From the NCBI GenBank assembly GCA_025453555.1, contig JALOQC010000120.1, positions 1 to 44,776 of the forward strand: DNA of 44,776 bases, given 5' to 3'. Every line of letters begins with the position of its first letter. Positions within the stretch are counted from its first letter, which is position 1. A program made the translations under genes and the position numbers. Below, piece by piece: positions 32,586 to 41,658 of the stretch. Below the pieces are notes generated by a model, which saw only the letters and a list, made by a program, of their open reading frames with translations, was not told the origin of the DNA and ran no database searches. Origin of the DNA: Myxococcota bacterium. Lineage in GTDB: Bacteria; Myxococcota_A; Polyangia; Polyangiales; Houyiibacteriaceae.

Positions 32586-33575
32586 GTGTTCAAAGGTCTG
32601 CTCGCCCTGGTCGACGATGTCTCGATGATGGCGCGCGCCACGGCGTCGTCGCTCGACGACGTCGCGGCCCTGACCGTCAAGGCGGGGTCCAAGGCAGCTG
32701 GCATCGTGGTGGACGATGCCGCCGTGACCCCGGGCTACGTGGTCGGTCTGAGCGCCGATCGCGAGCTGCCGGTCATCTGGAAGATCTGCGTCGGCTCGCT
32801 GCGCAACAAGCTGCTCATCCTCTTGCCGGCCGCGCTCGCGCTCAGCTACTTCGCGTCGTGGGCCATCATGCCGCTGCTCATCTGCGGCGGGCTCTTCCTG
32901 TGCTTCGAAGGCGCCGAGAAGGTCATGGAGAAGCTGTGGCCCCGAGCGGTCGGCGCGGATGGTGACGCCGACACGGGCTCCAGCGAGGCCGTGGACGCGG
33001 TGGCTCTCGAGCAGGCGCGCGTGCGCGGCGCCATCACGACGGACTTCATCCTCTCCGCGGAGATCATGGCCATCACCCTCACCACGGTGGCCGAGGAGAC
33101 CACGTCCTTCGTCATGCAAGCCGTCGTGCTGACGTCCGTGGCGCTCGCGATCACCGTCGTCGTCTACGGATCGGTGGCGCTGATCGTGAAAGCCGACGAG
33201 GCCGGCCTCTGGCTCGCCCGCACGGGGCGCGGCTTCCAGCGCACGCTGGGCCGCGCCATCGTGCGGGGGGTTCCTCGCTTCATGACGATGCTCGGCATCC
33301 TCGGCACCGCGGCCATGCTCTGGGTCGGCGGCGACATCGTCATCCACGGCGCGGCCGAGCTCGGCGCGTCCGCGCCCGAGCAGGCCATCTACGGTGTCGC
33401 CGCGTCGGCCGCCGATGCCGTTCCCGCGCTCGCCGACTTCGTGAAGTGGCTCGTGAAGGCGGCCATCGCGGGTGTGGTCGGCCTGGTGGCGGGCGGTCTC
33501 GTCGTCCTGGCGAAGAAGGCCCTCGCGCCCTTCGTGCAGCACGTCCGGTCGCGCCGCGCGAGCTCGTCGCCGTGA
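32586..33575 (+). CDS. DUF808 family inner-membrane protein (YedI-like)
   Basis: The GTG start at 32586 with GGAGGG upstream gives MFKGLLALVDDVSMMARATA, matching the family head; the frame is open earlier but belongs to a shadow of the lipoprotein gene. The family signature is clear in SSLDDVAALTVKAGSKAAG, IVVDDAAVTPGYVVGLSADRELP and SLRNKLLILLPAALAL. The 329-residue product has about 6-8 membrane segments. The family role is not established. It is convergent with the gene at 33671. Confidence 0.9.
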   Translation: MFKGLLALVDDVSMMARATASSLDDVAALTVKAGSKAAGIVVDDAAVTPGYVVGLSADRELPVIWKICVGSLRNKLLILLPAALALSYFASWAIMPLLICGGLFLCFEGAEKVMEKLWPRAVGADGDADTGSSEAVDAVALEQARVRGAITTDFILSAEIMAITLTTVAEETTSFVMQAVVLTSVALAITVVVYGSVALIVKADEAGLWLARTGRGFQRTLGRAIVRGVPRFMTMLGILGTAAMLWVGGDIVIHGAAELGASAPEQAIYGVAASAADAVPALADFVKWLVKAAIAGVVGLVAGGLVVLAKKALAPFVQHVRSRRASSSP

Positions 33576-33614
33576 CTCGTTCGGGCGATGCGAGCTTCGA
33601 GGCTCGGACCGTAG

Positions 33615-33629
33615 CCCGACTCCGTCGGG
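33615..33629. terminator. Small hairpin between convergent genes
   Basis: CCCGAC-TCC-GTCGGG lies in the 95-base gap between the DUF808 gene and the convergent gene at 33671. It lacks a T-tract, so a terminator role is only suggested by its place. Confidence 0.3.
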
Positions 33630-33670
33630 AGATTCGTGGAGACACCCGCGGTCGTGTGGGCTCGATCGGC

Positions 33671-34978
33671 CTAACCCGCAGCCCGCCGCTTTCCCTCCCG
33701 CAGCCAGCCCATCACCACCTCGTCCTCGACGCCATCCTCCAACCCGTCCCACGCCCGTCGCACCCAGTCCTCCGCGACGCGTTCCGCGGCCCCAACTTCT
33801 CGGTGAGCGAGCGCAATCTCCTGGAGCTTCTTTGCGAGATCCAGGTCCGCCACGCGCTCGGACAACCGGAGCCACCCGGTCGCCGGCTGCGCGCCCGGCA
33901 TCGCGATCAATCTCCCCGCAAGCGTCTCCCCGGCGGCCTTCAATCCCACATCCCGCGCCCCGCACGCCATCCACGCGAGCGTCAACAACGGCGCGCTAGG
34001 GGAGACGCGCGAGGCGTCGATCGCGAAACAGATCGCGGAGATCCGCTCCGCGACGTCCGTCTCTCCCCGCCGCAACGCCGCGATCCCGTCGAGCGCACGC
34101 CAGGTGACGGTCGGTGCGCCGGGCGGAGGTCCCGCCGTCGCCGACTCGAGCACCAACCGCGCGCGGCGGACCTGCTCGGCGGTCTCGGGATCTTCCACCG
34201 CGCCCGCGTCGAGGCCCTCGCGCGCGGCGAGTCGGGCGAGCGCGATCTCGCGGACGCTCGGATCCGGCCAACGGGCGAGCGCGGTGCGCACGCGGTCGAT
34301 CTCGATGGGAGTCAATCGCGCTTCGTCGTCCGCGTGCTGCGCACAGACGTGGATCGCGGCGCGGGCGACCTCGGTGTCGGACGACGACGCGAGCGCGGAC
34401 AATCCGTCCAACGCGGCGACGCGGCCGTAGCGGCCCTTGGCGCGGAGCTGGGCGGTGAGGACGGAGAGGCGCGCGCGGGGGGGCAACGCGGAGAGATCGA
34501 TGGGGCGGGCAGGTCGCTCGCCGTTCCCGCGACACAGGCGCGCGAGGGCCATGCGCTCGACGTCGTCTTGGCCGGCGCGTTTGGCGAGCTTGGCGGCGCG
34601 GACGAGGTCCTCTTCGACGTCACCGCGCAGGCGCGCGCGCAGGTAGAAGGCGCGGCCGTCGGCGGGGGAGCGGGCGCACTCGGCGTCCGCGAGCTCGCGG
34701 GCCTCGCGTTCTTTGCCGCGCGCCTTCCACGCGCGGGCGCGGGCGCTGACCTCGGCGAAGGCTTCGCCGGCGGGCAACGCGGACCAGCGCCGGGCGGCCT
34801 CGTCGAAGCTCGAGTCGTCGACCTGGATTGCGAGGTCGAGGAAGTCGAGGTGGGTCTGGCGCCTCAATCCCGAATCGTCGAGGTCGTCGAGGAGCGGACG
34901 CAACGCACCGAGGCCCGCGCGGGCTCCGAGGATCTTCGCGACCTGCTTGGCGGCTCCGACCGCGAACCTTCCGGCCAT
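33671..34978 (-). CDS. Alpha-helical repeat protein of unknown function (Hsp70 cluster)
   Basis: The ATG at 34978 begins a 435-residue soluble product that is almost wholly alpha-helical and Ala/Leu/Arg-rich. Repeating units such as SFDEAARRWSALPAGEAFAEVSARARAW and EREARELADAECARSPADGRAFYLRA look TPR/HEAT-like. No signal peptide or catalytic motif is seen. It is the last of a series of minus-strand genes that includes the Hsp70 gene; gaps between these genes are about 90-250 bases, so co-transcription is possible but not shown. Confidence 0.7.
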   Translation of the reverse strand: MAGRFAVGAAKQVAKILGARAGLGALRPLLDDLDDSGLRRQTHLDFLDLAIQVDDSSFDEAARRWSALPAGEAFAEVSARARAWKARGKEREARELADAECARSPADGRAFYLRARLRGDVEEDLVRAAKLAKRAGQDDVERMALARLCRGNGERPARPIDLSALPPRARLSVLTAQLRAKGRYGRVAALDGLSALASSSDTEVARAAIHVCAQHADDEARLTPIEIDRVRTALARWPDPSVREIALARLAAREGLDAGAVEDPETAEQVRRARLVLESATAGPPPGAPTVTWRALDGIAALRRGETDVAERISAICFAIDASRVSPSAPLLTLAWMACGARDVGLKAAGETLAGRLIAMPGAQPATGWLRLSERVADLDLAKKLQEIALAHREVGAAERVAEDWVRRAWDGLEDGVEDEVVMGWLREGKRRAAG

Positions 34979-35068
34979 GTTCGGGGATCCTTTCTTCGCC
35001 CCACGATCACGGCAGTGCGACGGAGGCGGTCGTTCTTTGGTGCGTGACGTTCCGGGATTGCGGAGCGC

Positions 35069-35866
35069 TCACGACCATCGGGCGCGCAGTGGCACGAAGC
35101 CGAGCACGCTGACGCTCCGCACCGGGTGGCGCGCGTGGAGGGTCTCGAGCACCGCGACGACCTGGTGCATCCAGGCGTGCACGTGCGCGTTGGTCTGAAC
35201 ACTGTGCTCGCTGTCGCCGAAGTCCCAGACACATTCGACCTCCCAGAAGTCGGCGGCTGACCCCGCCGACCCGGTCGGGAAGGCGGCGACGGAGCCGGAC
35301 CGCACTTTGGCGCCCACGGTCCGAAACACGTCGGCGAGGAGCGCCTCGCTCGGCGGCGCGCTCCTCGTCGCGGGGCTTCGGAAGGTCGCTGCGGCGTCGG
35401 CGGGGGCGCGTGGCGTGTCGAGCTCGAACACCAATCGGAAGGCTCCCTCGGTCTCCCGACGCGTTAGCACGTCGAGGTGGCCGGTCAGCAAGAACGGTCG
35501 CGCGCGTACCCACGCTTCTTCGTGCGCGATGGCGCGTTCGCCCATCGTGGGCCGCAGTCGCCACGCCCCGACCGCAGCGAAGACACCAGCGAACATACCG
35601 ACCCCGAGAGCGGGGCTCCCTTCGTCGCCGCCTTCGTGCCAGGACTCGGGCGCCACGGCACCCACCACGAAGACGGCCAGCACCCAGCCGAGGGCGCCGA
35701 GCGCGAACCAGCCCCAGCGCACGTAGCGCGACACGGAGCCGCGCAGACGTCGCCGCGCCTCTTCGGCCTCCGCGTCGATCGGCGGCGGCGTGGAAGACGC
35801 TTGCTCGCGGTCCGCGAGTCGACGCCCACGATCCGCAATGCGCTCGAGCTCGTCGGGGTCGGCCAC
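35069..35866 (-). CDS. Membrane protein of unknown function (Hsp70 cluster)
   Basis: The GTG at 35866 begins a 265-residue product. A charged N-terminus (DELERIADRGRRLADREQ) leads to two hydrophobic segments (WFALGALGWVLAVFVVGAVA and GVGMFAGVFAAVGAW). The remainder is a mixed alpha/beta cytoplasmic or periplasmic domain. No family is recognised. It lies between two other unknown genes on the same strand. Confidence 0.7.
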   Translation of the reverse strand: MADPDELERIADRGRRLADREQASSTPPPIDAEAEEARRRLRGSVSRYVRWGWFALGALGWVLAVFVVGAVAPESWHEGGDEGSPALGVGMFAGVFAAVGAWRLRPTMGERAIAHEEAWVRARPFLLTGHLDVLTRRETEGAFRLVFELDTPRAPADAAATFRSPATRSAPPSEALLADVFRTVGAKVRSGSVAAFPTGSAGSAADFWEVECVWDFGDSEHSVQTNAHVHAWMHQVVAVLETLHARHPVRSVSVLGFVPLRARWS

Positions 35867-35968
35867 CGCGGTACCGTACCGCCGCCCCGATGGCCCTCAC
35901 AATCCGTGACCTCTGGACGAGGCGCCTTCCCTCGTGTCGGGCTCGCTCCGGATCGCATCGCTCGCTCT

Positions 35969-36916
35969 TCAACGAGGTGCGGCCGAGCTCGACGCCCGTC
36001 GGAGCGCCGGACCGAGCTGGCGCTCGATCTCGCGCGGAAGCGGCACGTACACGAAGCCGTCGGTCGTGAGCACGCGGAGCTCGTGGCCGCGGAGCCCCGT
36101 GCTGGACTTCGTCTGCGCGGACGTCCAGCCGCGGGGCGCGAAGCTCACGAGGACGAGGCCGCGGCGCGCGACCGACACGCGCGTTCCTTCGCTTCCGTCG
36201 TGGAGCGTCCGGACGTCGAGGGTCTCCGGCGCGAGGCGCGCCTCCCACCGGGCCACGTGACCTCGGAACGTCGCTCGAACGATGGACCGCAGCGCCTCGC
36301 GTCCGGCCGAGAAGAGCAGCGCGATCGGGACCGCCCACCAGAAGAGCACGCCGAGCACCAGCGCGAGCGCGCCGACCCACCACGCGGGCGGGATCTTCTT
36401 CTCATACACGAGGTGCAGCGCGTCTCCGTCCCGCGTGATCGAGACGTTGCAGCCCTCGAAGAGCGCGAGGCTCGGCGCCTGGGCGTCTCGAAACGCGCCC
36501 TCGACTGGCGCGCCGAGCTCCGACGGCTCCCAGCGCTCGAGCGGCGTCTGCTCGGCGAAGAGCTCGACCGCGGCTCCGAGGCGCCGTGCAGCCCGCACGA
36601 CCTCTTCCATGACGAACGCCTCGAGGCCTGGCTGGATCGGGTGAAACGCGAAACGCCCCGCAGGTCGTCCCTCGGCGTCGAGCGCGATCACCGCCAATCC
36701 GGGAGGGCGGCGGTCCTCGGCCTCTCCCGCGTCGCCCCCGTCGTCTCCGCCCGCGAACATCTCGAGGACCGCACCTCCGACGCCCGTGGCGAAGCTGCCG
36801 AGCAAGTTCGACGCGGTTTGGCCTCGAAAGCGGACGACCCGCAAGACACGCACGATGGGCGTGGCTTGGTCCAACGCTTCGACGAATTCGGCCCGTCGCG
36901 AGAAGTCGTCGTCCAT
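35969..36916 (-). CDS. Membrane protein of unknown function (Hsp70 cluster)
   Basis: The ATG at 36916 begins a 315-residue product. The first about 170 residues are soluble with a Gly/Asp-rich loop (FAGGDDGGDAGEAED). Two transmembrane segments follow (WWVGALALVLGVLFWWAVPIA region), then a beta-rich tail. The layout resembles that of the proteins at 30725-31321 and 35069-35866. Repeat R3 copy 2 separates it from the Hsp70 gene. Confidence 0.7.
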   Translation of the reverse strand: MDDDFSRRAEFVEALDQATPIVRVLRVVRFRGQTASNLLGSFATGVGGAVLEMFAGGDDGGDAGEAEDRRPPGLAVIALDAEGRPAGRFAFHPIQPGLEAFVMEEVVRAARRLGAAVELFAEQTPLERWEPSELGAPVEGAFRDAQAPSLALFEGCNVSITRDGDALHLVYEKKIPPAWWVGALALVLGVLFWWAVPIALLFSAGREALRSIVRATFRGHVARWEARLAPETLDVRTLHDGSEGTRVSVARRGLVLVSFAPRGWTSAQTKSSTGLRGHELRVLTTDGFVYVPLPREIERQLGPALRRASSSAAPR

Positions 36917-36966
36917 GAGTCACATGCTCTACGCCGCGTGCTGAAGAAGAATCTCAGTCGAGTTCG

Positions 36967-37060
36967 CAAGCCGCCCAACCGGACGGCGCGCAGCTCGCGA
37001 AGCGCGCGTAGCTTCATGCCCCGTGGGGGAGGGTCTGGCGACAGACCCTCGAAGAAGCTG
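36967..37060 (-). repeat. Dispersed repeat R3, copy 2
   Basis: Block 1 (37011-37060) and block 2 (36967-36993) are the reverse-strand counterparts of the blocks at 9917-9966 and 10083-10109, with 2 of 50 and 1 of 27 mismatches. The hairpin GAGGGTCTG-GCGA-CAGACCCTC is at 37029-37050. The element sits in the 254-base gap after the Hsp70 gene stop, between two genes on the same strand, so its hairpin could end or attenuate transcription there. Confidence 0.85.
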
Positions 37061-37170
37061 ACACGTCCTCGCGTCATTCGCCGAGCACGCGCTTCGAGGC
37101 ACACGCTCGATGGAGGAGCCCCCGACGTCGACACGCGGCGCGAACCTCTTCGCCTCGCTTCGCACGTGCC

Positions 37171-39771
37171 TCACCGCTCCGCCACGAGACCGATCTGCGG
37201 CAATCGCTCGAACGCGAGCTCCAAACGCTCCATCTCCGATCCGAGCTGGTCCAACAAACGCCGCATCTGCACGGGGGCCAATCCCTCCGTGCCTTCGAGC
37301 GGGCGGCGGACCTTCTCGTGCAACGTGGCCAGCAGGCGATCGCGCTCCGCGGTCTGGAGCTGGCGGACCTCGTCGGCCGCCGAGGGGACGAAGTCGCGGA
37401 GCTTGCTCTCGAGGAGGCTGGCCCAGACGACGACGTTGGCGTGGCGACGCGCGAGCGCCTCGGGGTCGTCGACCGCGCGGCTCGCGAACTCTTGCTCGCT
37501 CGCGGTCTCGTAGAGGGCCTGCGCTTCGTTGTAGGTGCGGCGCCACTCGGGGGCGTCGCTCGCGTCCCAGGCCTCTTGGCCGCGACGTGTGAGCTTCTCG
37601 ATGCGCTCCTCCCACGCCGGGAGATCCATGCCGAGCATGCCGCCGCCGCTGCGGTAGACGACGCGGCGGATGCGATCGAGGAGATCCTCGAAGCGGTGCA
37701 TGGGCGGGGAGAGTCCTTCCCCGCTTCCGTCGCGGAACTCCTCCACCAGGAGCTGGAGGCGCGCGGCGAGCGCGGCGGCCTTCGCGGGGTCGGTGGCGAC
37801 CGCTTCGCGGAGGCTCGTGGAGAGCGGATCGAGCTCGCGACGGAACGCGTTGCCTTCGCGACCCCAGAGCTGCTTGCCCACGCGGTCGGCGTCTTCGAGC
37901 AGTCGGTCGAGCGCTTGGCTCGACTCGGGCGGACTGAGCTTGGCCGCTTCGATCTGCGCCCAGAGCTCCTGACCGGCGACCTTGGCTTTGGCTTCGAGGC
38001 GCATGGACTCGTCGCACGAAAGCTCGAGATCCACGGGTGTTCCAACCTCGGTGCCTTCGGGAACCGTGACCACCAGCGTCTTGATCGGGAGGCGGTTCTG
38101 CAAGAGACGCAAGACCACCGCGCCGCTCTGATCGGCGGTGTAGAAGCGGTGATCGACCTTGATCGGCAGACCGGTTCCGCGTGAGATGAGGACGCGGCGC
38201 TCGCGGCGACCGGCTTTGAGCACCTCGATCGCGATGTCCTTCGCGACGACGCTCGGCTTGCTGAGCGAGCTCGCGCGCGGGCGGACGTCGCCGCGGTAGA
38301 GCGCGAAGGGAATCCGCGCGAGCGGCTCGGGCGCGCCGCCGAGGAGCTCGAGGGTGACGCGCTGTTCGGGCTCTTCACCGAGAGGCACGGTGACGCGCAG
38401 CTTCCCGGTGGGGACGTTCGTGAGGTCTTGCTCGACGAGCGCGCCTTCGGCGTCCGTGATCGCGAAGCTGCGGGTGCCTTCGGGGGCGTCCTCGATCTCG
38501 AGGGTGAGCTTGAGCTCGGGCTTCTTCGCGACGAGCGGCGAGAGCAAGGAGACGACGGCCGCGTCGCCCTTCGTGGTGCCGAGGCGGAGGCCGCCGAGCT
38601 GCGCGGCGTGGACGGCGGCGCCGAGCGCGACGCAGGTGTCGACCTCTTCCTGGAGCGGCGCGGTCGATTTGCTCTTCGCGCAGAGCTCACGCTTCACCGC
38701 GTCGATCACGGCCGGCACGCGGGTGGAGCCGCCGACGAGGATGACGTGGTCGACGTCGGCGAGAGTGACCCCCGCGACTTCTTGCGCGCGTTGGAGGGCG
38801 CGCTCGCAGCAGCGCATCGTGGTGGCGACGAGATCCGCGATCGCGGCTTCGTACTCGGGCCGGCCGATCTCGAGCTCGAAGCTCACCGGCTCACCGCGCT
38901 GATCCTGGAAGTACGCCTCCTTGGCGACGTGCACGACGTCGCGCGTGGAGAGGCTCTCCTTGAGCTCTTGCGCGAGGTGCACGAGGCGCAGGAATCGTTC
39001 GCCGTCCTCGGGTGATTCGCGCACTTTCAGATCGAGCGCGAAGCCGCGGGTCGCGAGCTTCTCGCGGAGCTTCTCCGCGAAGCGGCGATCGAAGTCGTCG
39101 CCGCCGAGGTAGTTGTCGCCGTCGATCGCGAGGACTTGGTACTCGCCGCCGAGACAGCGCAGGACGGAGACGTCGAAGGTGCCGCCACCCAGGTCGTAGA
39201 CGAGGAACAAGCCGTCACCCGGCGCGGTTGACCCCGCGCCGGCAAAGGCACCGAGCTCGTTGCGCCACGAGTGGTAGATGGCGGCCGCGGTCGGCTCTTG
39301 GAGCAAGCCCAGCACCTGCAGACCCGCGAGCTCGCCCGCCTTGCGCGTGGCCTCCATCTGCGGGGCGTCGAAGTAGGCGGGCACCGTGATCACCGCGCGC
39401 GAGAGGCGAATGTCCACGTCGTCCGGCGCGCCCTTCTTCAGGTGCTCGAGCATGAGGCGGCGCAGCTCGCGCAGGATCACGGCGCTGACCTCTTCGGGCG
39501 ACATCGACTTGTCGCCGACGCGCACGGTGGCGCTCTGCCCCATGCGGCGCTTGATGCTCTCGACGGGGCCGGGGTCGCGGCCGCGGCGGGCCCGCGCGGG
39601 GCGACCGACGAGCAGCGACGACGTCGCGGGATCCCAGCAGACCGCGGAGGGCACGGTCTTGCGGCCGTGCTCGTCGGCGTAGACGAGCAGATCACGCTCG
39701 GAGGGATCGAGGATCGCGACCTCGGAGTTCGTGGTTCCGAGATCGATGCCTACCGGGCGGTCTACGAACAT
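37171..39771 (-). CDS. Divergent Hsp70 (DnaK-like) protein with inserted domain
   Basis: The ATG at 39771 begins an 866-residue product, about 230 longer than DnaK. The ATPase domain is complete: GIDLGTTNS at 8-16, EPTAA at 159-163, DLGGGTFDVS at 193-202 and ILVGGSTRVPAV at about 344-355. A substrate-binding beta domain is recognised at about 528-620 (ISRGTGLPIK at 529-538), corresponding to residue about 414 in DnaK, so about 110 residues are inserted between the two. The C-terminal about 240 residues are helical and lack the usual EEVD-like or DnaK lid tail. It is not the housekeeping dnaK; it is preceded by a J-like gene and a helical protein. A specialised chaperone is likely. Confidence 0.93.
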   Translation of the reverse strand: MFVDRPVGIDLGTTNSEVAILDPSERDLLVYADEHGRKTVPSAVCWDPATSSLLVGRPARARRGRDPGPVESIKRRMGQSATVRVGDKSMSPEEVSAVILRELRRLMLEHLKKGAPDDVDIRLSRAVITVPAYFDAPQMEATRKAGELAGLQVLGLLQEPTAAAIYHSWRNELGAFAGAGSTAPGDGLFLVYDLGGGTFDVSVLRCLGGEYQVLAIDGDNYLGGDDFDRRFAEKLREKLATRGFALDLKVRESPEDGERFLRLVHLAQELKESLSTRDVVHVAKEAYFQDQRGEPVSFELEIGRPEYEAAIADLVATTMRCCERALQRAQEVAGVTLADVDHVILVGGSTRVPAVIDAVKRELCAKSKSTAPLQEEVDTCVALGAAVHAAQLGGLRLGTTKGDAAVVSLLSPLVAKKPELKLTLEIEDAPEGTRSFAITDAEGALVEQDLTNVPTGKLRVTVPLGEEPEQRVTLELLGGAPEPLARIPFALYRGDVRPRASSLSKPSVVAKDIAIEVLKAGRRERRVLISRGTGLPIKVDHRFYTADQSGAVVLRLLQNRLPIKTLVVTVPEGTEVGTPVDLELSCDESMRLEAKAKVAGQELWAQIEAAKLSPPESSQALDRLLEDADRVGKQLWGREGNAFRRELDPLSTSLREAVATDPAKAAALAARLQLLVEEFRDGSGEGLSPPMHRFEDLLDRIRRVVYRSGGGMLGMDLPAWEERIEKLTRRGQEAWDASDAPEWRRTYNEAQALYETASEQEFASRAVDDPEALARRHANVVVWASLLESKLRDFVPSAADEVRQLQTAERDRLLATLHEKVRRPLEGTEGLAPVQMRRLLDQLGSEMERLELAFERLPQIGLVAER

Positions 39772-39835
39772 GTGTGGGCTTCCATGGCGCGTGGGTGCGC
39801 GAAGTGATCGGGGTGAGCGCTCGAGCGCGGCGTGA

Positions 39836-40201
39836 TCATCGTTTTCGTCCCGTGAGGATCTCGTCCTCGTCGAGCGGGATGTCGGGGAGCTCGATCGGGC
39901 CGAGCGCGCCCGCGACGGAAGGCAGCGCCGTGAGATCGGCGAGACCGAGCGGGTCTTCGGTGCGCGCGCGACGGCGCGGACGGGGTGGCCGGCCGAGGGC
40001 GGGGCGCGACTCGGGGTGGGCCTGCAGCGCGAGCTCGAGGCGACGGCGCGGATGGAGCGTGAGGGCTTCCCAGGCCTCGCGGATCGCGGCGCGCTCGTGC
40101 TCGTCCTCGCAGTCTTCGGCGAGCTCGCGCAGGCGCTCCGTGATGCGCGCAGGGCCCGCGAAGGGATCGAGGCCGTAGCGCTCGAAGGGATTGTCGCTCA
40201 T
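39836..40201 (-). CDS. Degenerate J-domain-like protein without HPD motif
   Basis: The 121-residue product begins NPFERYGLDPFAGPARITERLRELAED, close to the pattern of J-domain helices I and II (the YxxLGL..xAxxxxIxxxxRxLA form), followed by IREAWEALTLHPRRRLELAL, which fits helices III-IV. The invariant HPD tripeptide between helices II and III is absent; there is ED instead. The C-terminus is basic and then acidic. It lies 64 bases upstream of the Hsp70 gene on the same strand. A J-like partner for the neighbouring Hsp70 is plausible but the call is inferred from pattern only. Confidence 0.55.
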   Translation of the reverse strand: MSDNPFERYGLDPFAGPARITERLRELAEDCEDEHERAAIREAWEALTLHPRRRLELALQAHPESRPALGRPPRPRRRARTEDPLGLADLTALPSVAGALGPIELPDIPLDEDEILTGRKR

Positions 40202-40307
40202 CGCGGCCTCCGCGAGTCGGTGTGATCGATGGTGCCATCGACGGTGCGAGCGACATGACGGTCGGTGCGGGTGATGCGATCGCGAAGGCGAGCGCGGGCG
40301 GTGCGCG

Positions 40308-41522
40308 TCACGGCTCGACTCCTTCGCGTGCGATCGCTTCTTTCGCGCGTTTGGTGCGGTCGAGGCCAGGGAAGAGCGACTCCGCGCGGCGGGTGTCGAC
40401 GCGCGCTTCGAGCGCGGCGCGTTTGCGATCCCAGAGCGGCGCGGTCTCGATGCGGCGCATCGCGCGCTCGGAGAGGAGGTCCGCGCAGACGAGGCGACCG
40501 TTGCGGTGGGTGTCGCACAACGCGAGCGCGCGCTCGGCGATCTCGAGCTGCGTCTCGAAGCGACCTTCGAGCTCCGCGCGGAAGACGAGCATCTGGGCCA
40601 CGCGGGAAGCGTACGCGACGAGCTCCGGATCCTGCCCGAGTCGGTTGGCGAGCGCGTCGACTACGGCCGCGAGGGTCTGGTCGAGGCGACGGAGGAGCGA
40701 CCAGTGTTTGTGGTTGTAGAGCTCCCAGGCGATCGGGAGGACCTGGTCGAGCACGAAACGTTCGAGCTCGAGGTCGTGGGCGGTGAAGCGCCAGACGCGC
40801 ACCGCGGAGGCGAAGGCCGCGAGGTGGGGCTCGCCGGGTTGGCCTTTGGACTGGGCTTCCTCGAGGGCGTGATGGACGGGCTCCATCACGGCGTCGACCA
40901 AGGTGCGGCGGCGACGCCTGGCTTCGCGGACGAGCGGATGCGACGCGTCGTGGGTCGTGCCGCAACGCGCGAGGGCTTCCGGGACGCGCGCGAAGACACG
41001 GAGCGCGAGCGCGGTGGTGTTCGAAAGCGTGGGTGCGCCTTCGAGGCCGAGGGCTTCGAGCTCCGCGAGCAGACGTGAGGGCGCGCCGAGGGCGACGGTT
41101 TCGCGATCGGTGGACGGGACCGCGTCGCCCGCGACCGCTTCGGCGAGCGCGCGCAGGTAGGTCGCTTCGGTGGCGAGCGCGGTCCAGGCCGCGAGCGCGT
41201 GGAGCCACGCTTCTTCGGCTTCCGCGTCGGGCGGCGCGGTGTGCGCGACCGCGTGGTGCCAGAGCGCGAGGTGGTGGATCAGGGTGGGGCGCAATCCGTC
41301 GTAGCGACGCGGGCGCGTGAGGGCGACGAGGAGCTCGAGCTCCCCTTCGAGCGCTTGCTCGACCGCGCGCGCGCCTTCGTCGGTCTGTCGCAGCAGGTGG
41401 ACGAGGCCGGCCGCGCGCTCGGACGGCGGCGGCGCGCCACGCGACATGCGACGCCAGAGGGCGCGCATCACGGTGCGTTCTTCGAGCCGCTCGAGGAGCT
41501 GCTGATCGTCGGGGCGCCACAT
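40308..41522 (-). CDS. Alpha-helical protein of unknown function (first gene of Hsp70 cluster)
   Basis: The ATG at 41522 (MWRPDDQQLLERLEERTVM) begins a 404-residue, mostly helical, Ala/Leu/Arg/Glu-rich soluble protein with no signal peptide. Stretches such as VWRFTAHDLELERFVLDQVLPIAWELYNHKHWSLL look like an ARM/TPR-type scaffold. An N-terminal extension of 13 codons is open but has no conserved look. It is followed by the J-like and Hsp70 genes, so it may be a scaffold or client-binding part of the same system. No family is recognised. Confidence 0.7.
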   Translation of the reverse strand: MWRPDDQQLLERLEERTVMRALWRRMSRGAPPPSERAAGLVHLLRQTDEGARAVEQALEGELELLVALTRPRRYDGLRPTLIHHLALWHHAVAHTAPPDAEAEEAWLHALAAWTALATEATYLRALAEAVAGDAVPSTDRETVALGAPSRLLAELEALGLEGAPTLSNTTALALRVFARVPEALARCGTTHDASHPLVREARRRRRTLVDAVMEPVHHALEEAQSKGQPGEPHLAAFASAVRVWRFTAHDLELERFVLDQVLPIAWELYNHKHWSLLRRLDQTLAAVVDALANRLGQDPELVAYASRVAQMLVFRAELEGRFETQLEIAERALALCDTHRNGRLVCADLLSERAMRRIETAPLWDRKRAALEARVDTRRAESLFPGLDRTKRAKEAIAREGVEP

Positions 41523-41574
41523 GCGCGGTCGGAGGATCGAGCCGCAGCGAGCGGGGGTCAACGGTGGTGGCGTT

Positions 41575-41655
41575 GGAGACGGAGCTCGTGACGGAGACCG
41601 AGCCCGTGACGGAGACCGAGCTCGTGACGGTGACCGAGCCCGTGACGGTGACCGT
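41575..41655. repeat. Minisatellite with 18-bp unit
   Basis: About four to five copies of an 18-base unit close to GTGACGGAGACCGAGCCC lie between two minus-strand genes. The unit shares the GAGACGG/GACCGA core with the array at 43319-43492. No role is evident. Confidence 0.8.
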
Positions 41656-41658
41656 CCC

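Noticed and set aside
33599-35047. 533-residue plus-strand frame after the DUF808 gene
   Set aside because: It is antisense to the helical-repeat gene at 33671-34978, which has a clear start and better residue composition.
36967-37060. C-terminal part of a protein shared by both R3 copies
   Set aside because: Translated similarity follows from DNA identity; the reading frames differ before and after and stops interrupt them.
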